Assembly (NCBI GenBank): GCA_030044455.1
Contig: JASHVU010000445.1
Span: 1-14,831 of the forward strand
Direction of reading: 5' to 3'
Length of the DNA: 14,831 nucleotides
DNA from: Acidobacteriaceae bacterium
Lineage (GTDB): Bacteria; Acidobacteriota; Terriglobia; Terriglobales; Acidobacteriaceae
The position numbers and the translations under genes were made by a program. The notes below the pieces were generated by a model. That model searched no databases. It was not told where the DNA came from and worked only from the letters and a program-made list of their open reading frames with translations. Of the stretch, positions 1-7,952 are shown in pieces (position 1 is the first letter of the stretch; each line of letters opens with the position of its first letter).

Positions 1-66
1 GCTTTGGGGCGCAGATACACGAGATTCGTTCATTTTCCGAGAGGTCGACGGCGGCCGGAGGCGTGT

Positions 67-95
67 TTGACGAATTGGCATAGAGCAGAGAGAAT
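67..95 (+). promoter_or_regulatory. Putative sigma70-like promoter of the tRNA-Ala gene
   Basis: A TTGACG -35-like hexamer at 67-72 is followed after 17 bp by GAGAAT at 90-95 (4 of 6 matches to TATAAT). Transcription would start near 101-103, about 15 bp before the mature tRNA 5' end, a reasonable leader length. The -10 is weak, so this is a position-supported guess. Confidence 0.35.
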
Positions 96-117
96 AAGAG
101 TTGTCTGCCGCCGAAGT

Positions 118-194
118 GGGCCTGTGGCGCAGTTTGGGAGCGCGCTTCCATGGCATGGAAGAGGTCGTCGGTTCGATCCCGACCAGGTCCACCA
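118..194 (+). tRNA. tRNA-Ala (anticodon GGC), CCA encoded
   Basis: The cloverleaf can be folded by eye. The acceptor arm GGGCCTG (118-124) pairs with CAGGTCC (184-190) and includes a G3-T70 pair, the classical alanine identity element. The D stem is GCGC/GCGC. The anticodon stem CTTCC/GGAAG encloses the loop ATGGCAT, giving anticodon GGC, which reads GCC alanine codons. The T stem GTCGG/CCGAC encloses TTCGATC. The discriminator is A191 and the CCA end is encoded at 192-194. Every stem is intact, so the gene should be functional. Its 3' end is imperfectly repeated at 290-316. Confidence 0.96.
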
Positions 195-289
195 AATCCT
201 TCCCAATCCGATCCAAGCCGAGAGGTTCTTCATCGCCGCGCCAACTCAGGATTTCGCCTCCGGGCTCAGGCGCCCGTAAGGCAGCTCAA

Positions 290-316
290 GTTCGATCTCG
301 ACCAGGTTCACCAAAT
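290..316 (+). repeat. Direct repeat of the tRNA-Ala 3' end (possible att-site scar or tRNA remnant)
   Basis: Bases 290-316 match 171-197 (T loop, 3' T stem, 3' acceptor strand, CCA and the following AAAT) at 25 of 27 positions. The differences are C179/T298 and C189/T308. Upstream of 290 the similarity stops: the five bases before the loop no longer pair with the T-stem strand and no acceptor 5' strand is evident, so this is not a second tRNA. A copy of a tRNA 3' end next to an intact tRNA is the usual footprint of integrase-mediated insertion. An old partial tRNA duplication would look the same. No integrase is present in the window. Confidence 0.75.
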
Positions 317-442
317 AACCAAATTAAAATCAAACGCTTACGCGTATTAGGAAAGGGTGTAGTGTCACTCACGGTTGTGCAGGGTCGGCGCTCCTTGGGG
401 TTGCGCTGACTTTGTGGCGTCGGTTTCTCCCTACGGTATTTC

Positions 443-457
443 CTAAAACGGTTTAAG
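443..457. promoter_or_regulatory. LacI-type operator-like palindrome
   Basis: The CpG-centred near-palindrome CCTAAAACGGTTTAAG (442-457 region) has TAAAAC/GGTTTA half-sites around C449-G450, with most positions symmetric. This resembles the AAACG-TTT core of many LacI-family operators. It lies about 140 bp beyond the LacI stop codon and heads no gene in the window, so its target is unknown. Its flanks differ from the sites at 11644-11699 and 14344-14363. Confidence 0.25.
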
Positions 458-596
458 AGAATGCTTCAGGTGAGGCGGCGCTTGAACGCTCCCGACATGA
501 TTGGGGATGTCTCCAATTCTTGCGGCCGATAATGCCTCTATGCGTTTTGGGCTCTTTGAGGCAGCGGGGACCGTAACCTTTCCCGGTCTACAGGCG

Positions 597-1613
597 CTAC
601 TTCAGTTGCGATGATGCCCGTACAATCAACTGCGGGTCCAGCACGACCTTGCGGCTACGGTTCGACCCTTCTTTCCCAAGCAGCTGGGCAATCATGCGCG
701 CGGTGCGCTCGCCGATTTCGACGGCGCGCTGGTCCACGCTGGTGAGAGGGATCTGTAGTTTGCTGCTGTAGTGGTAGTTTCCGCAGCCGACGATCGCCAG
801 TTTCCTGGGGATCGACATGCCGGCCTCGACGGCCTTGAACATGGCGCCCACCGCGACCGTGTCATTGAAGCAGAACAGACCGTCGGGGCGCGGCTTAAGC
901 ATGAGGATGGCTTCCATGGCTCTGCGACCGCGGGTTTCGCCATCAGATTCGGAGGAATCGCCGGCCGAAATCAGGTAGTCGTCGGACACGGATATGCCAT
1001 GGCGTTGCAAGGTGAAGCGATAGCCTTGGGCGCGGTTGTCGCCCACACTATTGGCCGGCCCCCGGATGTGCGCGATGCGCCGGCAGCCCTGGGCGATGAG
1101 ATGCTCTGTGGCCAGTTCACCCACCTGGTAATCGTTGACGCCCACAAAATTGGAATCGAAGCCGCCAAATCTGCGATCGATGAGGACGAGGGGTACGCCG
1201 GCGTCGTCGATTCTGCGCAACCACTCGCTATTTTCCTGGCACGATGCTAGTACCAGGCAGTCGAGATGGTGGGCGAGCATGTGTTCGATCTCGTCCTGTT
1301 CGAGGCTGGGATCACTTTCCGATGACGCGACGATCACGTAATAGCCCTTCTCGCGCAGGGTCGAGGAGAGGCTTTTGGCGATCTCGCCGAAGAAGGGATG
1401 GATCAGGTCGGGAACGACGAAGCCGATGAGCGAACTGCGGCCTGTTACCAGGCTGCGCGCAGTGAGGTTTGGCCGGTAGTTCAGTTCTTTTACCCGGTTG
1501 AGGATGCGGGCCTTTGTCTCGCTGGAAATATCGGGCCGATTTCGCAACGCGCGAGACACAGTAACCACAGACACGCCGAGCTCGTTTGCAATATCTTTCA
1601 ACCGGACATTCAT
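597..1613 (-). CDS. LacI-family transcriptional regulator (338 aa)
   Basis: A cytoplasmic sugar-responsive DNA-binding protein of normal family length. Residues 3-50 form the LacI helix-turn-helix and hinge region: LKDIANELGVSVVTVSRAL contains the recognition helix, and YRPNLTARSLVTGRS leads into the periplasmic-binding-protein-like effector domain. Sugar-site segments visible there include LIDRRFGG, VGVNDYQVG, an RAQGY motif and FCFNDTVAVGAM. The usual IVGFDD segment is replaced by IVGCGNYHYSS, which suggests a subfamily with an altered ligand pocket. The start is the only one that places the HTH at the N terminus; the upstream ribosome-binding site is weak. It follows the isomerase by 64 bp on the same strand and is probably co-transcribed with it. 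Plausible targets are the operator-like sites upstream of the TonB receptor and the fucosidase. The effector is not determinable from sequence; a fucose-derived sugar is a guess from context. Confidence 0.93.
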   Translation of the reverse strand: MNVRLKDIANELGVSVVTVSRALRNRPDISSETKARILNRVKELNYRPNLTARSLVTGRSSLIGFVVPDLIHPFFGEIAKSLSSTLREKGYYVIVASSESDPSLEQDEIEHMLAHHLDCLVLASCQENSEWLRRIDDAGVPLVLIDRRFGGFDSNFVGVNDYQVGELATEHLIAQGCRRIAHIRGPANSVGDNRAQGYRFTLQRHGISVSDDYLISAGDSSESDGETRGRRAMEAILMLKPRPDGLFCFNDTVAVGAMFKAVEAGMSIPRKLAIVGCGNYHYSSKLQIPLTSVDQRAVEIGERTARMIAQLLGKEGSNRSRKVVLDPQLIVRASSQLK

Positions 1614-1677
1614 CGTAATAGTCTACTCGGGAGCGACCTGCGCGTGGGTTGCGGATCGCCCAGGCCGGCCACAATGG

Positions 1678-3321
1678 TTAGTCTCCGCAGCGGTGCACGA
1701 GCACGCCCAGCTCGGCGAAGGTCGCAGCCTTTGCGGCCAGTGCCTTGTCGGCGATCTCGGCCGTGGGCGCGTAGGCCACATTCACGTGGTTGGCGTGGTG
1801 GCGCGCCATGAACTGATCGCGCGTAACGCCGTGGAGCAGCGCGTGCATGATGGGCCATTGATACGTGACGCTACGCATGCGGCGCTCAGTCTCCTCTGCT
1901 GGGAGTTCGACGGCGGTGGCGCGGCCGATGTCCAGGTGCAGCGCACCGCCCTCGATGAAGACGCGGCTCCAGACCACGTGGCCGGGTTTCGAAACACCTT
2001 TCAGGGTGCCACCACCAAGGCGGAAGTACATGGGAGGCTGGCGCTCGCTGACCGCGCCCTGGTAACCGCCGACGAGATGCGAGGGCGGAACGGCGCCTGA
2101 AATCTGAAAGACCCAGACAAAGTCGTCGATTCCGTTGCCGGAGTAGTGTTCACCCCAGCGCACATCGTGAAGCGTGGTCGCTGGATCGAGGTGCATGGCC
2201 GTCCATACTCGGTTGGTAACAAGAGCATCGAGGCCTGCGCACTCATCCACCTCATTGAAGTGGGGCAGCGGTGCACCTGCGTACAACTCCCGGCCATCTT
2301 TCGAAAAAGCGGGTGGGCGCTCCATGTTGTTCAGCAGCCCCTCGACTAAATCGGAAGCTGGGGCCACGTCCTTGAGGCCTTGCTGATACTGAATGCCAAT
2401 CGCGTCGCAGGAGAAATCTGCGGCGATGCGAAGCGCGGCGATGTACATCCTGCACTGCTCGAGGATCTGCGCATCCGTGAGGTCCGATTCCTCGTTTGGG
2501 CCGGTAACAAACTTCATGCCGCGCTCGTTGAGCCAGGTGCGGATTTTTTGCGCCTCGGCATCCGAGACCTCGCGCATCGCGGCGGCCAAGGCCGACTGGC
2601 TCAGCCGTTCCTTGTACACGCCCAGAGGGTTGAGCATGAAGTCTTCGATGATGGCATTGTACATACCCATGCAGCCTTCATCGAAGACGCCGATAATGGC
2701 TTTTTTGGTCTTTAGCTCGCGGGCCAATGCCTCGCCCAAGCGACGTTCTTCAGCCGGCAGGCCGGCAATGTCAAGGCTGTGCACATGGCTCAGGTCGTGG
2801 CAAATCTCGCGCGAATGCAGCCACCGCCGCAGTCCCTTGCGGAAGAACTCGTCGCTAAAGTCCTTGCTCCAGATGGAGCTGAATTTGACTCCCGATTTAG
2901 CAAGCGAGCCGTTGAGATTGAGCATTCCCACAAGCCCCGGCCACTGGCCCGACCAGTTGGCCACGGTGAGGATGGGCCCAGGATGGCTCTGCAATCCGGC
3001 CAGCACGTGATTGCTGTACTGCCATACTGCTTCGGCAACCACAATCGGCGCTTCAGGATGAATGTGCGTGAAGACATCCATGCCCATGCGCTGATTACAA
3101 ATGAAGCCGTGTTTGACCTTCGCATCGTAAGGATGGGCACGGCGAAGAGTGAAGCCTTCAGCGGCAAATGCGGCAGCGAGCTGCTTCTCCATCTCCGCTT
3201 GGGCCGGCCAGCAGACCTCATTCGCCGACTGGCGCAGATCACCACTGGCAATCAGTAAAGCCTCACCGGCTGCGACCGGCTGAGGCTCAATCACTTCAGG
3301 AACCACGTAGGACGTCGACAT
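1678..3321 (-). CDS. L-fucose isomerase-related protein (L-fucose/L-arabinose isomerase superfamily, 547 aa)
   Basis: Recognised as the fucose-isomerase-like family common in Acidobacteriota. Distinctive segments are NQRMGMDVF (76-84), ANWSGQWPGLVGMLNLNGS (121-139), GVFDEGCMGMYNAI (211-224), YKERLSQSAL (236-245), DAIGIQYQQGLKD (306-318), APASDLVEGLLNN (320-332) and a His-rich C-terminal segment, RHHANHVNVAY (507-517). Acidic residues around DEGCMG and the late His could be metal ligands, as in aldose-ketose isomerases, but I could not align them to a structure. E. coli FucI is somewhat longer (about 590 aa). No signal peptide is seen, so the protein is cytoplasmic and would convert an aldose such as L-fucose to its ketose. 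The ATG at 3321 is chosen because GGGAGAG lies 5 nt upstream. The open frame continues upstream but only through the end of the TPR gene in another frame. The nearby GH29 gene supports fucose; related sugars remain possible. Confidence 0.75.
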   Translation of the reverse strand: MSTSYVVPEVIEPQPVAAGEALLIASGDLRQSANEVCWPAQAEMEKQLAAAFAAEGFTLRRAHPYDAKVKHGFICNQRMGMDVFTHIHPEAPIVVAEAVWQYSNHVLAGLQSHPGPILTVANWSGQWPGLVGMLNLNGSLAKSGVKFSSIWSKDFSDEFFRKGLRRWLHSREICHDLSHVHSLDIAGLPAEERRLGEALARELKTKKAIIGVFDEGCMGMYNAIIEDFMLNPLGVYKERLSQSALAAAMREVSDAEAQKIRTWLNERGMKFVTGPNEESDLTDAQILEQCRMYIAALRIAADFSCDAIGIQYQQGLKDVAPASDLVEGLLNNMERPPAFSKDGRELYAGAPLPHFNEVDECAGLDALVTNRVWTAMHLDPATTLHDVRWGEHYSGNGIDDFVWVFQISGAVPPSHLVGGYQGAVSERQPPMYFRLGGGTLKGVSKPGHVVWSRVFIEGGALHLDIGRATAVELPAEETERRMRSVTYQWPIMHALLHGVTRDQFMARHHANHVNVAYAPTAEIADKALAAKAATFAELGVLVHRCGD

Positions 3322-3326
3322 GTGCA

Positions 3327-3333
3327 CTCTCCC
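3327..3333 (-). promoter_or_regulatory. Ribosome-binding site deciding the isomerase start
   Basis: On the minus strand GGGAGAG sits 5 nt before the ATG at 3321. It marks this ATG as the start rather than the upstream in-frame one at 3456, which would overlap the TPR coding region and add an N-terminal stretch with no family resemblance. Confidence 0.7.
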
Positions 3334-3394
3334 TTTTCGTGAAAAATTTTCCCAGCGCAAAGCCCGCGCGGAACAGGTCTCATTCAAGCCACGG

Positions 3395-6016
3395 CTAACG
3401 CGCCTTCCCGGTTGCCGGCACGGAGTGCTGGCTTCGAGCGCGGGCCACCAACTCAAGCGCGGCCTGGGTTACGGGATCATCCGGCTTAAGCGACTTCGCG
3501 GCAAGGAGTTCCTTTTCGCCATTGTTGAGGTCGCCGGCCTGGCAGTCGATGATTCCGAGCTTTCTCAAAAGGTCCGCCTTCGCCGTGCATTCACCGCACG
3601 CGGCGATTGCTTCCTTCAACTGCCCGATCGCCGCCGGCCAATCATGAGCTGACGCTGCTTCAATGCCGTTGTTTGCGAGGGTGTCAGCCCGGTCAAGGAT
3701 GCGCCGTTCTTTCTGAACGGCAAGGAAGCGCGCCATATACTTTTCCGATTCAGGTTGATCGGCAGACTGCAGCGCGTGCGCCAGGCTGAACAGCGCCTGG
3801 CTGAACTTCGGATCGATTTCGATCGCTCTCTGCCAAGCCTCCATTGCCTTGGTCGTCTCTGACTGTTGCTCAAGCGATTCGCCAAGCATGTACCAGGCCA
3901 TTACATTGCTGGGCTGCAGTTTGACAGTCTCTTCAAGCAGACTGGCGGCGAGCTTGTATTTGCCCTCCTGCTTATCGATGAGAGCGAGAAAATATCGAGG
4001 CTCGGGCATCTGTGCATCCAGCCGGCAGGCGGTTTCGAACTCAGGCTGCGCTTCGTTGCTGCGGCCCAGATCGTACAGAATACGGCCGCGATAGAAATGG
4101 GCGACACCGGACTGCGGAGCAAGGCGGACCGCCTCGTCGGTTTGTGCCAGAGCGGCGGACAGGTCGTAACTGTCGGCAAGCGCAAGCGCCAGGTCAAGAT
4201 GGGATGCCGCGAGATCGGGCGCCAGATCTACAACCTGCCGGAGGAGCACGATTCCTTCGCTCACCCCGCCCATTTGCACTTTCGCTTTTCCAACCGTCGA
4301 CAGCGTGGCGGGATCCTTTGGCGCGAGTGCGACCGCTTTGTCCAGTTCTTTATTCGCGTCCGATTTTCTGTTCTGCTGGGCAAGAATCAACCCCAGGTTC
4401 AAATGGCCTTCCTTATAATCCGGATTGTCTTCAAGGGCTTGGCGAAGAAGTTTTTCGGCCGAAACGAAATCGCCGTTTCTGGCGTAAACCATCGCCAGAT
4501 TTCCGCGCGCCTCCACAAGTTCAGGTTCCAGGTCAAGTGCGGATTCGAGCCACTTCTTCGCAGACTGCAAGTCGCCTTGCGTCAACTCGAGTTGGCCCAG
4601 TTCAGCCTGAACTCTGGCCAGTTTCGGATCGATTTTGATCGCATTGCGGAGGACGTTCTCAGCGCCTTTCGTATCATTCATAGCTTCAAGCGCCAGCGCG
4701 AGATTGTAAGCCGTCCAAGTGTTATCGGGATTCTCTTCGAGCATGTGGCGATAGATCTGCGCTGCATCACTGGGATTTCCTGATTGCAACAGGTCATTCG
4801 CCTTGGTCCCCTCGGAAGTGAGTTGACTATTCAGGGATTCTTCGCCCTGTTCCTTCTGCAACTGGCTTACGATCTGCGCCGACTCCTGCGTCTGGCCAAG
4901 CGAGCGCAGCACCGCAACCAACTGATACTGGGCCGACCGGTCCGCGGGTTTTAGCGCGACGGCTTTCCGCAATTGGGGCAGCGCCTGATCGGGCTTTCCT
5001 ATGCGGGCCAAAACCAGCCCGAGCTGATAACGAGCCTCAAAATCGTCGGGCGCCTTGGCGGCGCCAAGTTCAAGTTCCGGCTCTGCCTTGGCGTAATCGC
5101 CCAATTGCTGATATACCGTGCCAAGCATGACGTGCCCTGAAGGATCGTTCGGCTTCCGGCGCACGTAATCGCGGGCGGGCTCAAGCGCCTCGGTATATGC
5201 CGATGCGTCGATGAGCGCTTTGACCTGCGCTGCCAACGCGACAATATCGTTTGGACTCCTGCGGGCGACCTCCTGGTATTCATCCGCGGCCTCGCGGTCT
5301 CGGCGTTCGTTGGCGTAGATGTTGCCGAGAGTAAAGTAAGCGGCCGTCATGCCGGGATGGCTCTTGAGCAAGTCGGTTAGAAGCTGGATTGCGTCAGCCA
5401 CATCGGCGCCACCCACAGCCGGTAGCCCATCGGCCTGCCTGGCCTTGGCAGCTTTATACATAGCTGTTGCCAATGCGAGCTGCAAATCCGGGGCGTCCGG
5501 CTGAGTGCGGAGGGCCTGCCGCCAGTCGTCCATGGCGGCATCGTATCGTCTCTCCTTCACGAGAACTTGTGCCATCCCGTCCAGGGCGCAGACTAATTGC
5601 GGGTTCACTGCTAGCGCTTTGCTGAATTCGGCCTCCGCCTCGGCCGGGGTATCGAGGGACGACCCCAATGCACAATGCGCTTCGAGCAATGCCGGATCGT
5701 ACTTGAGGGCCAGACGGAACTCGCTAATTGCGGCAGCAGGCTGCTGCTGACTTTGCCGAACGAGTCCAAGGTCGAAATGCGCCTCTGCCAAGCGTGGCTC
5801 GAGCTGCAAGGCCTGTTTGAATGCCGCGACTGCACAATTCAAATCGCCTTTTTCGGCGAACCATGTGCCCACAGCGTCAAAGACTCTTGCCGGCGATGTG
5901 CCGGCCGGAGGATGTGCAGCCGATGCCGGCTGTTTGCAGGCTTCCGGCAGTTGCGCTGCGGCCAGTGAGCCGGCAGAAAGCAGAAATGCGCCACAGCAAA
6001 TGAGTGATCGCTTCAT
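3395..6016 (-). CDS. Exported multi-TPR protein (873 aa)
   Basis: A long tandem tetratricopeptide-repeat solenoid. After a signal peptide (MKRSLICCGAFLLSAGSLAAAQ, residues 1-22) come roughly twenty 34-residue units such as AEAHFDLGLVRQSQQQPAAA, KEGHLNLGLILAQQNRKSDA and AWYMLGESLEQQSETTKAM, with repeated Asp/Glu-Pro turns (LEPRL, KYDPAL, IDPKF). No enzymatic domain is visible; a scaffold or ligand-docking role in the periplasm or at the cell surface is inferred. The C-terminal part has a CGEC motif and a further Cys (IDC), not a haem motif because no His follows. An in-frame ATG at 6058 overlaps the stop of the propeller gene as ATGA. The ATG at 6016 is preferred because it starts a classical signal peptide and has GGAG about 10 nt upstream. 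Upstream lies a CRTAC1-type propeller; downstream is the isomerase, 73 bp away. This looks like one transcription unit. Confidence 0.88.
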   Translation of the reverse strand: MKRSLICCGAFLLSAGSLAAAQLPEACKQPASAAHPPAGTSPARVFDAVGTWFAEKGDLNCAVAAFKQALQLEPRLAEAHFDLGLVRQSQQQPAAAISEFRLALKYDPALLEAHCALGSSLDTPAEAEAEFSKALAVNPQLVCALDGMAQVLVKERRYDAAMDDWRQALRTQPDAPDLQLALATAMYKAAKARQADGLPAVGGADVADAIQLLTDLLKSHPGMTAAYFTLGNIYANERRDREAADEYQEVARRSPNDIVALAAQVKALIDASAYTEALEPARDYVRRKPNDPSGHVMLGTVYQQLGDYAKAEPELELGAAKAPDDFEARYQLGLVLARIGKPDQALPQLRKAVALKPADRSAQYQLVAVLRSLGQTQESAQIVSQLQKEQGEESLNSQLTSEGTKANDLLQSGNPSDAAQIYRHMLEENPDNTWTAYNLALALEAMNDTKGAENVLRNAIKIDPKLARVQAELGQLELTQGDLQSAKKWLESALDLEPELVEARGNLAMVYARNGDFVSAEKLLRQALEDNPDYKEGHLNLGLILAQQNRKSDANKELDKAVALAPKDPATLSTVGKAKVQMGGVSEGIVLLRQVVDLAPDLAASHLDLALALADSYDLSAALAQTDEAVRLAPQSGVAHFYRGRILYDLGRSNEAQPEFETACRLDAQMPEPRYFLALIDKQEGKYKLAASLLEETVKLQPSNVMAWYMLGESLEQQSETTKAMEAWQRAIEIDPKFSQALFSLAHALQSADQPESEKYMARFLAVQKERRILDRADTLANNGIEAASAHDWPAAIGQLKEAIAACGECTAKADLLRKLGIIDCQAGDLNNGEKELLAAKSLKPDDPVTQAALELVARARSQHSVPATGKAR

Positions 6017-6054
6017 GATGGATCCGCTCCTGGCATATTCCACCTTGGCCACAT

Positions 6055-7902
6055 TCATTGCTGACTTTCGTTGCGCGGTTCGGTCACTTCGAGTATGCGG
6101 TCCACCGTCACATCGTGCAACAACTGGCGTGTGCCCGATGGCCAGCGGATTTCGATTTCCTTGGCCACGCGCGAGCTGCCCAGACCGAAATGGACGCGTG
6201 GGTCGCTTGAAGCGGCATAACCGGTGCTGGTCGTCGCCTCGTTCGAAAGCATCCGGCCGTCATCGGTAGTTATCCGAATCCGGGCGCCAATGCCCATCCG
6301 GTTGCTTTTGGTTCCGACAAGTTTAAGCAGCACCCAGTGGTTGCGTGTATCTGTGACGTTACGGAATACGCTGACCGGGGCTCCCAGAGCGGTCACTACG
6401 AGATCCATTCGACCGTCGTTGTCAAGATCCCCATAGGCGAGCCCCCGGTGCGGGGCTGGCCGCGTAAAGTCGGCCCCTGCAAAAGCGCTCACATCTTCAA
6501 ACTGCCCATTGCCGAGATTGCGAAAGACAGAATTCGGTTCGGAATAACGAAAATGCCTGGATATTTCCCCGATATTGTCGAGCACATTGCTGCGAGCCAC
6601 CACCAGGTCTTTCCAACCGTCGTTGTCAAGATCGACGATCCCGTTCGACCAGCCGGACATCGGCCGGGTTAAATTGGCGAGCCGGCTTGCCTGACTGGCG
6701 TTGCGAAATAGTCCTTTGCCTTGGTTGATGAACAACGGAAACGTCTCGTTTTCGATCGCGGTATGCCAGATATCCGGTAAGCCATCATTGTTCAGATCGC
6801 GGAAGTCAGCGCCCATTCCTGCAAGGGCCGTCCCCTCGTCGTTGTAGGCTACGCCTGCCTGAAAACCCACCTCTTCAAATCGCTTTCCCCCAATATTGTG
6901 AAACAGAAGGTTGGGGCTGTTGTCGTTGGCCACAAAAACATCGAGAAAGCCGTCGCCGTCGTAATCCGCAAACACGACTCCCATTCCCTTGCCCAGCACA
7001 CTTGAAATTCCAGTCTCCGCCGAAACATCGGTGAATGTTCCATCGCCGTTGTTACGGTAGAGCGAATTGGGAAGCGGAGCGAAGCTGTCGGGGTGACAAT
7101 AACCACGGCCATCCAGGCCCATGCAGACAGGCTCGTAGCGCGGATCCCACTGGCAGTAATTGGCCACAAACAAGTCAAGCAACCCGTCGTTGTTGTAGTC
7201 GAACCATCCGGCTGCGACGGACCACATCTTGCGGCCGTTGTAGACCGCGCCGCTCAAACCCGCCTTCGCGGTGACGTCGGTGAACGTGCCGTCGCCGTTG
7301 TTGTGAAAAAGCTGATTTGCATTGACGTTGGCCAAAAACAGGTCGGGGTGGCCGTCGTTATCGTAATCACCCACCGCAGCACCCATCCCATATCCTGCTC
7401 CCGTGACTCCCGCGCGCTCACTGACATCAGTGAAGGTACCATCACCGTTGTTGTGAAACAGGCGGTTCGAATACTTCGCGTCCGTTTTCACCATTGAGGG
7501 CATCTCGGCGCCGTTGACCAAATAGATATCGAGCAAACCATCCCCATCGTAGTCGAACAATGCAACGCCGGCGGGCATTGTCTCTGGCTGGTATTTCTCT
7601 GGGGTTGGGCAGTTCTCGACGACAAAATGCACGCCGGCTTTTTGAGCAATATCCTCAAATCTGATGACTGATGGAAGCGCCGCAGCCGGGAAGAGATTTT
7701 GAATTTGCTCGCTCCGGCGGGGTCCCAACCAGGGAAACAGCATTTTGGGGGTCAGCAAACCCGCTGCCCGCAAAAACGTTCGCCGTGAGCCGTCGGTGAT
7801 CGAAGCCGGGTCAACTTCCGGGGGCGGCACGGCGCCCTCGGCAAAGACGATTCCAATGAGCACAGCAGAGCAAAGCACTAGAATCAACACCACCAAAGGC
7901 AT
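6055..7902 (-). CDS. CRTAC1-type secreted beta-propeller (FG-GAP/VCBS repeats plus ASPIC/UnbV domain, 615 aa)
   Basis: Seven Ca-binding-loop motifs of DxDxDGxxD type begin near residues 117, 179, 235, 313, 369, 424 and 492 (for example FDYDGDGLLDIY, GDYDNDGHPDLF, VDLDNDGWKDLV), each after a LFHNNGDGTFTDV-like strand. This predicts a seven-bladed integrin-alpha-like propeller. Residues about 521-608 form the ASPIC/UnbV module (NHWVLLKLVG, GIGARIRI, VHFGLG, IRWPSG). Between blades 3 and 4 a Cys-rich loop (C250, C260, C269) is inserted. The N terminus is odd: a hydrophobic stretch at 2-21, then a twin-arginine motif SRRTFLR at 39-45. A GTG at 7830 could start a shorter Tat-only form. No catalytic residues are known for this family; a binding or adhesion role outside the cytoplasm is inferred. 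It lies between the TonB receptor and the TPR gene, overlapping the longest TPR frame by 4 bp. Confidence 0.9.
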   Translation of the reverse strand: MPLVVLILVLCSAVLIGIVFAEGAVPPPEVDPASITDGSRRTFLRAAGLLTPKMLFPWLGPRRSEQIQNLFPAAALPSVIRFEDIAQKAGVHFVVENCPTPEKYQPETMPAGVALFDYDGDGLLDIYLVNGAEMPSMVKTDAKYSNRLFHNNGDGTFTDVSERAGVTGAGYGMGAAVGDYDNDGHPDLFLANVNANQLFHNNGDGTFTDVTAKAGLSGAVYNGRKMWSVAAGWFDYNNDGLLDLFVANYCQWDPRYEPVCMGLDGRGYCHPDSFAPLPNSLYRNNGDGTFTDVSAETGISSVLGKGMGVVFADYDGDGFLDVFVANDNSPNLLFHNIGGKRFEEVGFQAGVAYNDEGTALAGMGADFRDLNNDGLPDIWHTAIENETFPLFINQGKGLFRNASQASRLANLTRPMSGWSNGIVDLDNDGWKDLVVARSNVLDNIGEISRHFRYSEPNSVFRNLGNGQFEDVSAFAGADFTRPAPHRGLAYGDLDNDGRMDLVVTALGAPVSVFRNVTDTRNHWVLLKLVGTKSNRMGIGARIRITTDDGRMLSNEATTSTGYAASSDPRVHFGLGSSRVAKEIEIRWPSGTRQLLHDVTVDRILEVTEPRNESQQ

Positions 7903-7952
7903 TTCTCTTCGCCTTTACTCTCTTAGCATAGATCGAGACTCGGAACACATGA

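Larger units (their letters stand above)
198..596. other. Gene-free stretch between tRNA-Ala and the LacI gene
   Basis: About 400 bp with no convincing coding region. Besides the tRNA-end repeat it holds three inverted repeats beyond the LacI 3' end: ATTGGGG/CTCCAAT-type arms at 500-517 (7 bp with one G-T pair, 4-nt loop), TGCCTC at 533-538 with GAGGCA at 558-563, and GACCG at 569-573 with CGGTC at 584-588. None has a T tract on the minus strand, so no intrinsic terminator for the minus-strand genes can be named with confidence. Confidence 0.6.

Noticed and set aside
240..313. A second complete tRNA gene ending at the repeated CCA
   Set aside because: The bases before the T loop do not pair with the 3' T-stem strand, and no acceptor 5' strand or anticodon arm is found at the right distance. 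Only the 3' end is repeated.
4..409. Open frames running through the tRNA gene on both strands
   Set aside because: They cross a well-formed tRNA, have no domain resemblance and arise from GC-rich sequence with few stops.
3322..3456. N-terminal extension of the isomerase to an upstream ATG at 3456
   Set aside because: It would overlap the end of the TPR gene, has no family resemblance and no ribosome-binding site, whereas the ATG at 3321 has a well-placed GGGAGAG.
3395..3700. CGEC cysteine motif of the TPR protein as a haem-binding site
   Set aside because: A c-type haem site needs CxxCH and no histidine follows. The motif is noted only as a cysteine pair.
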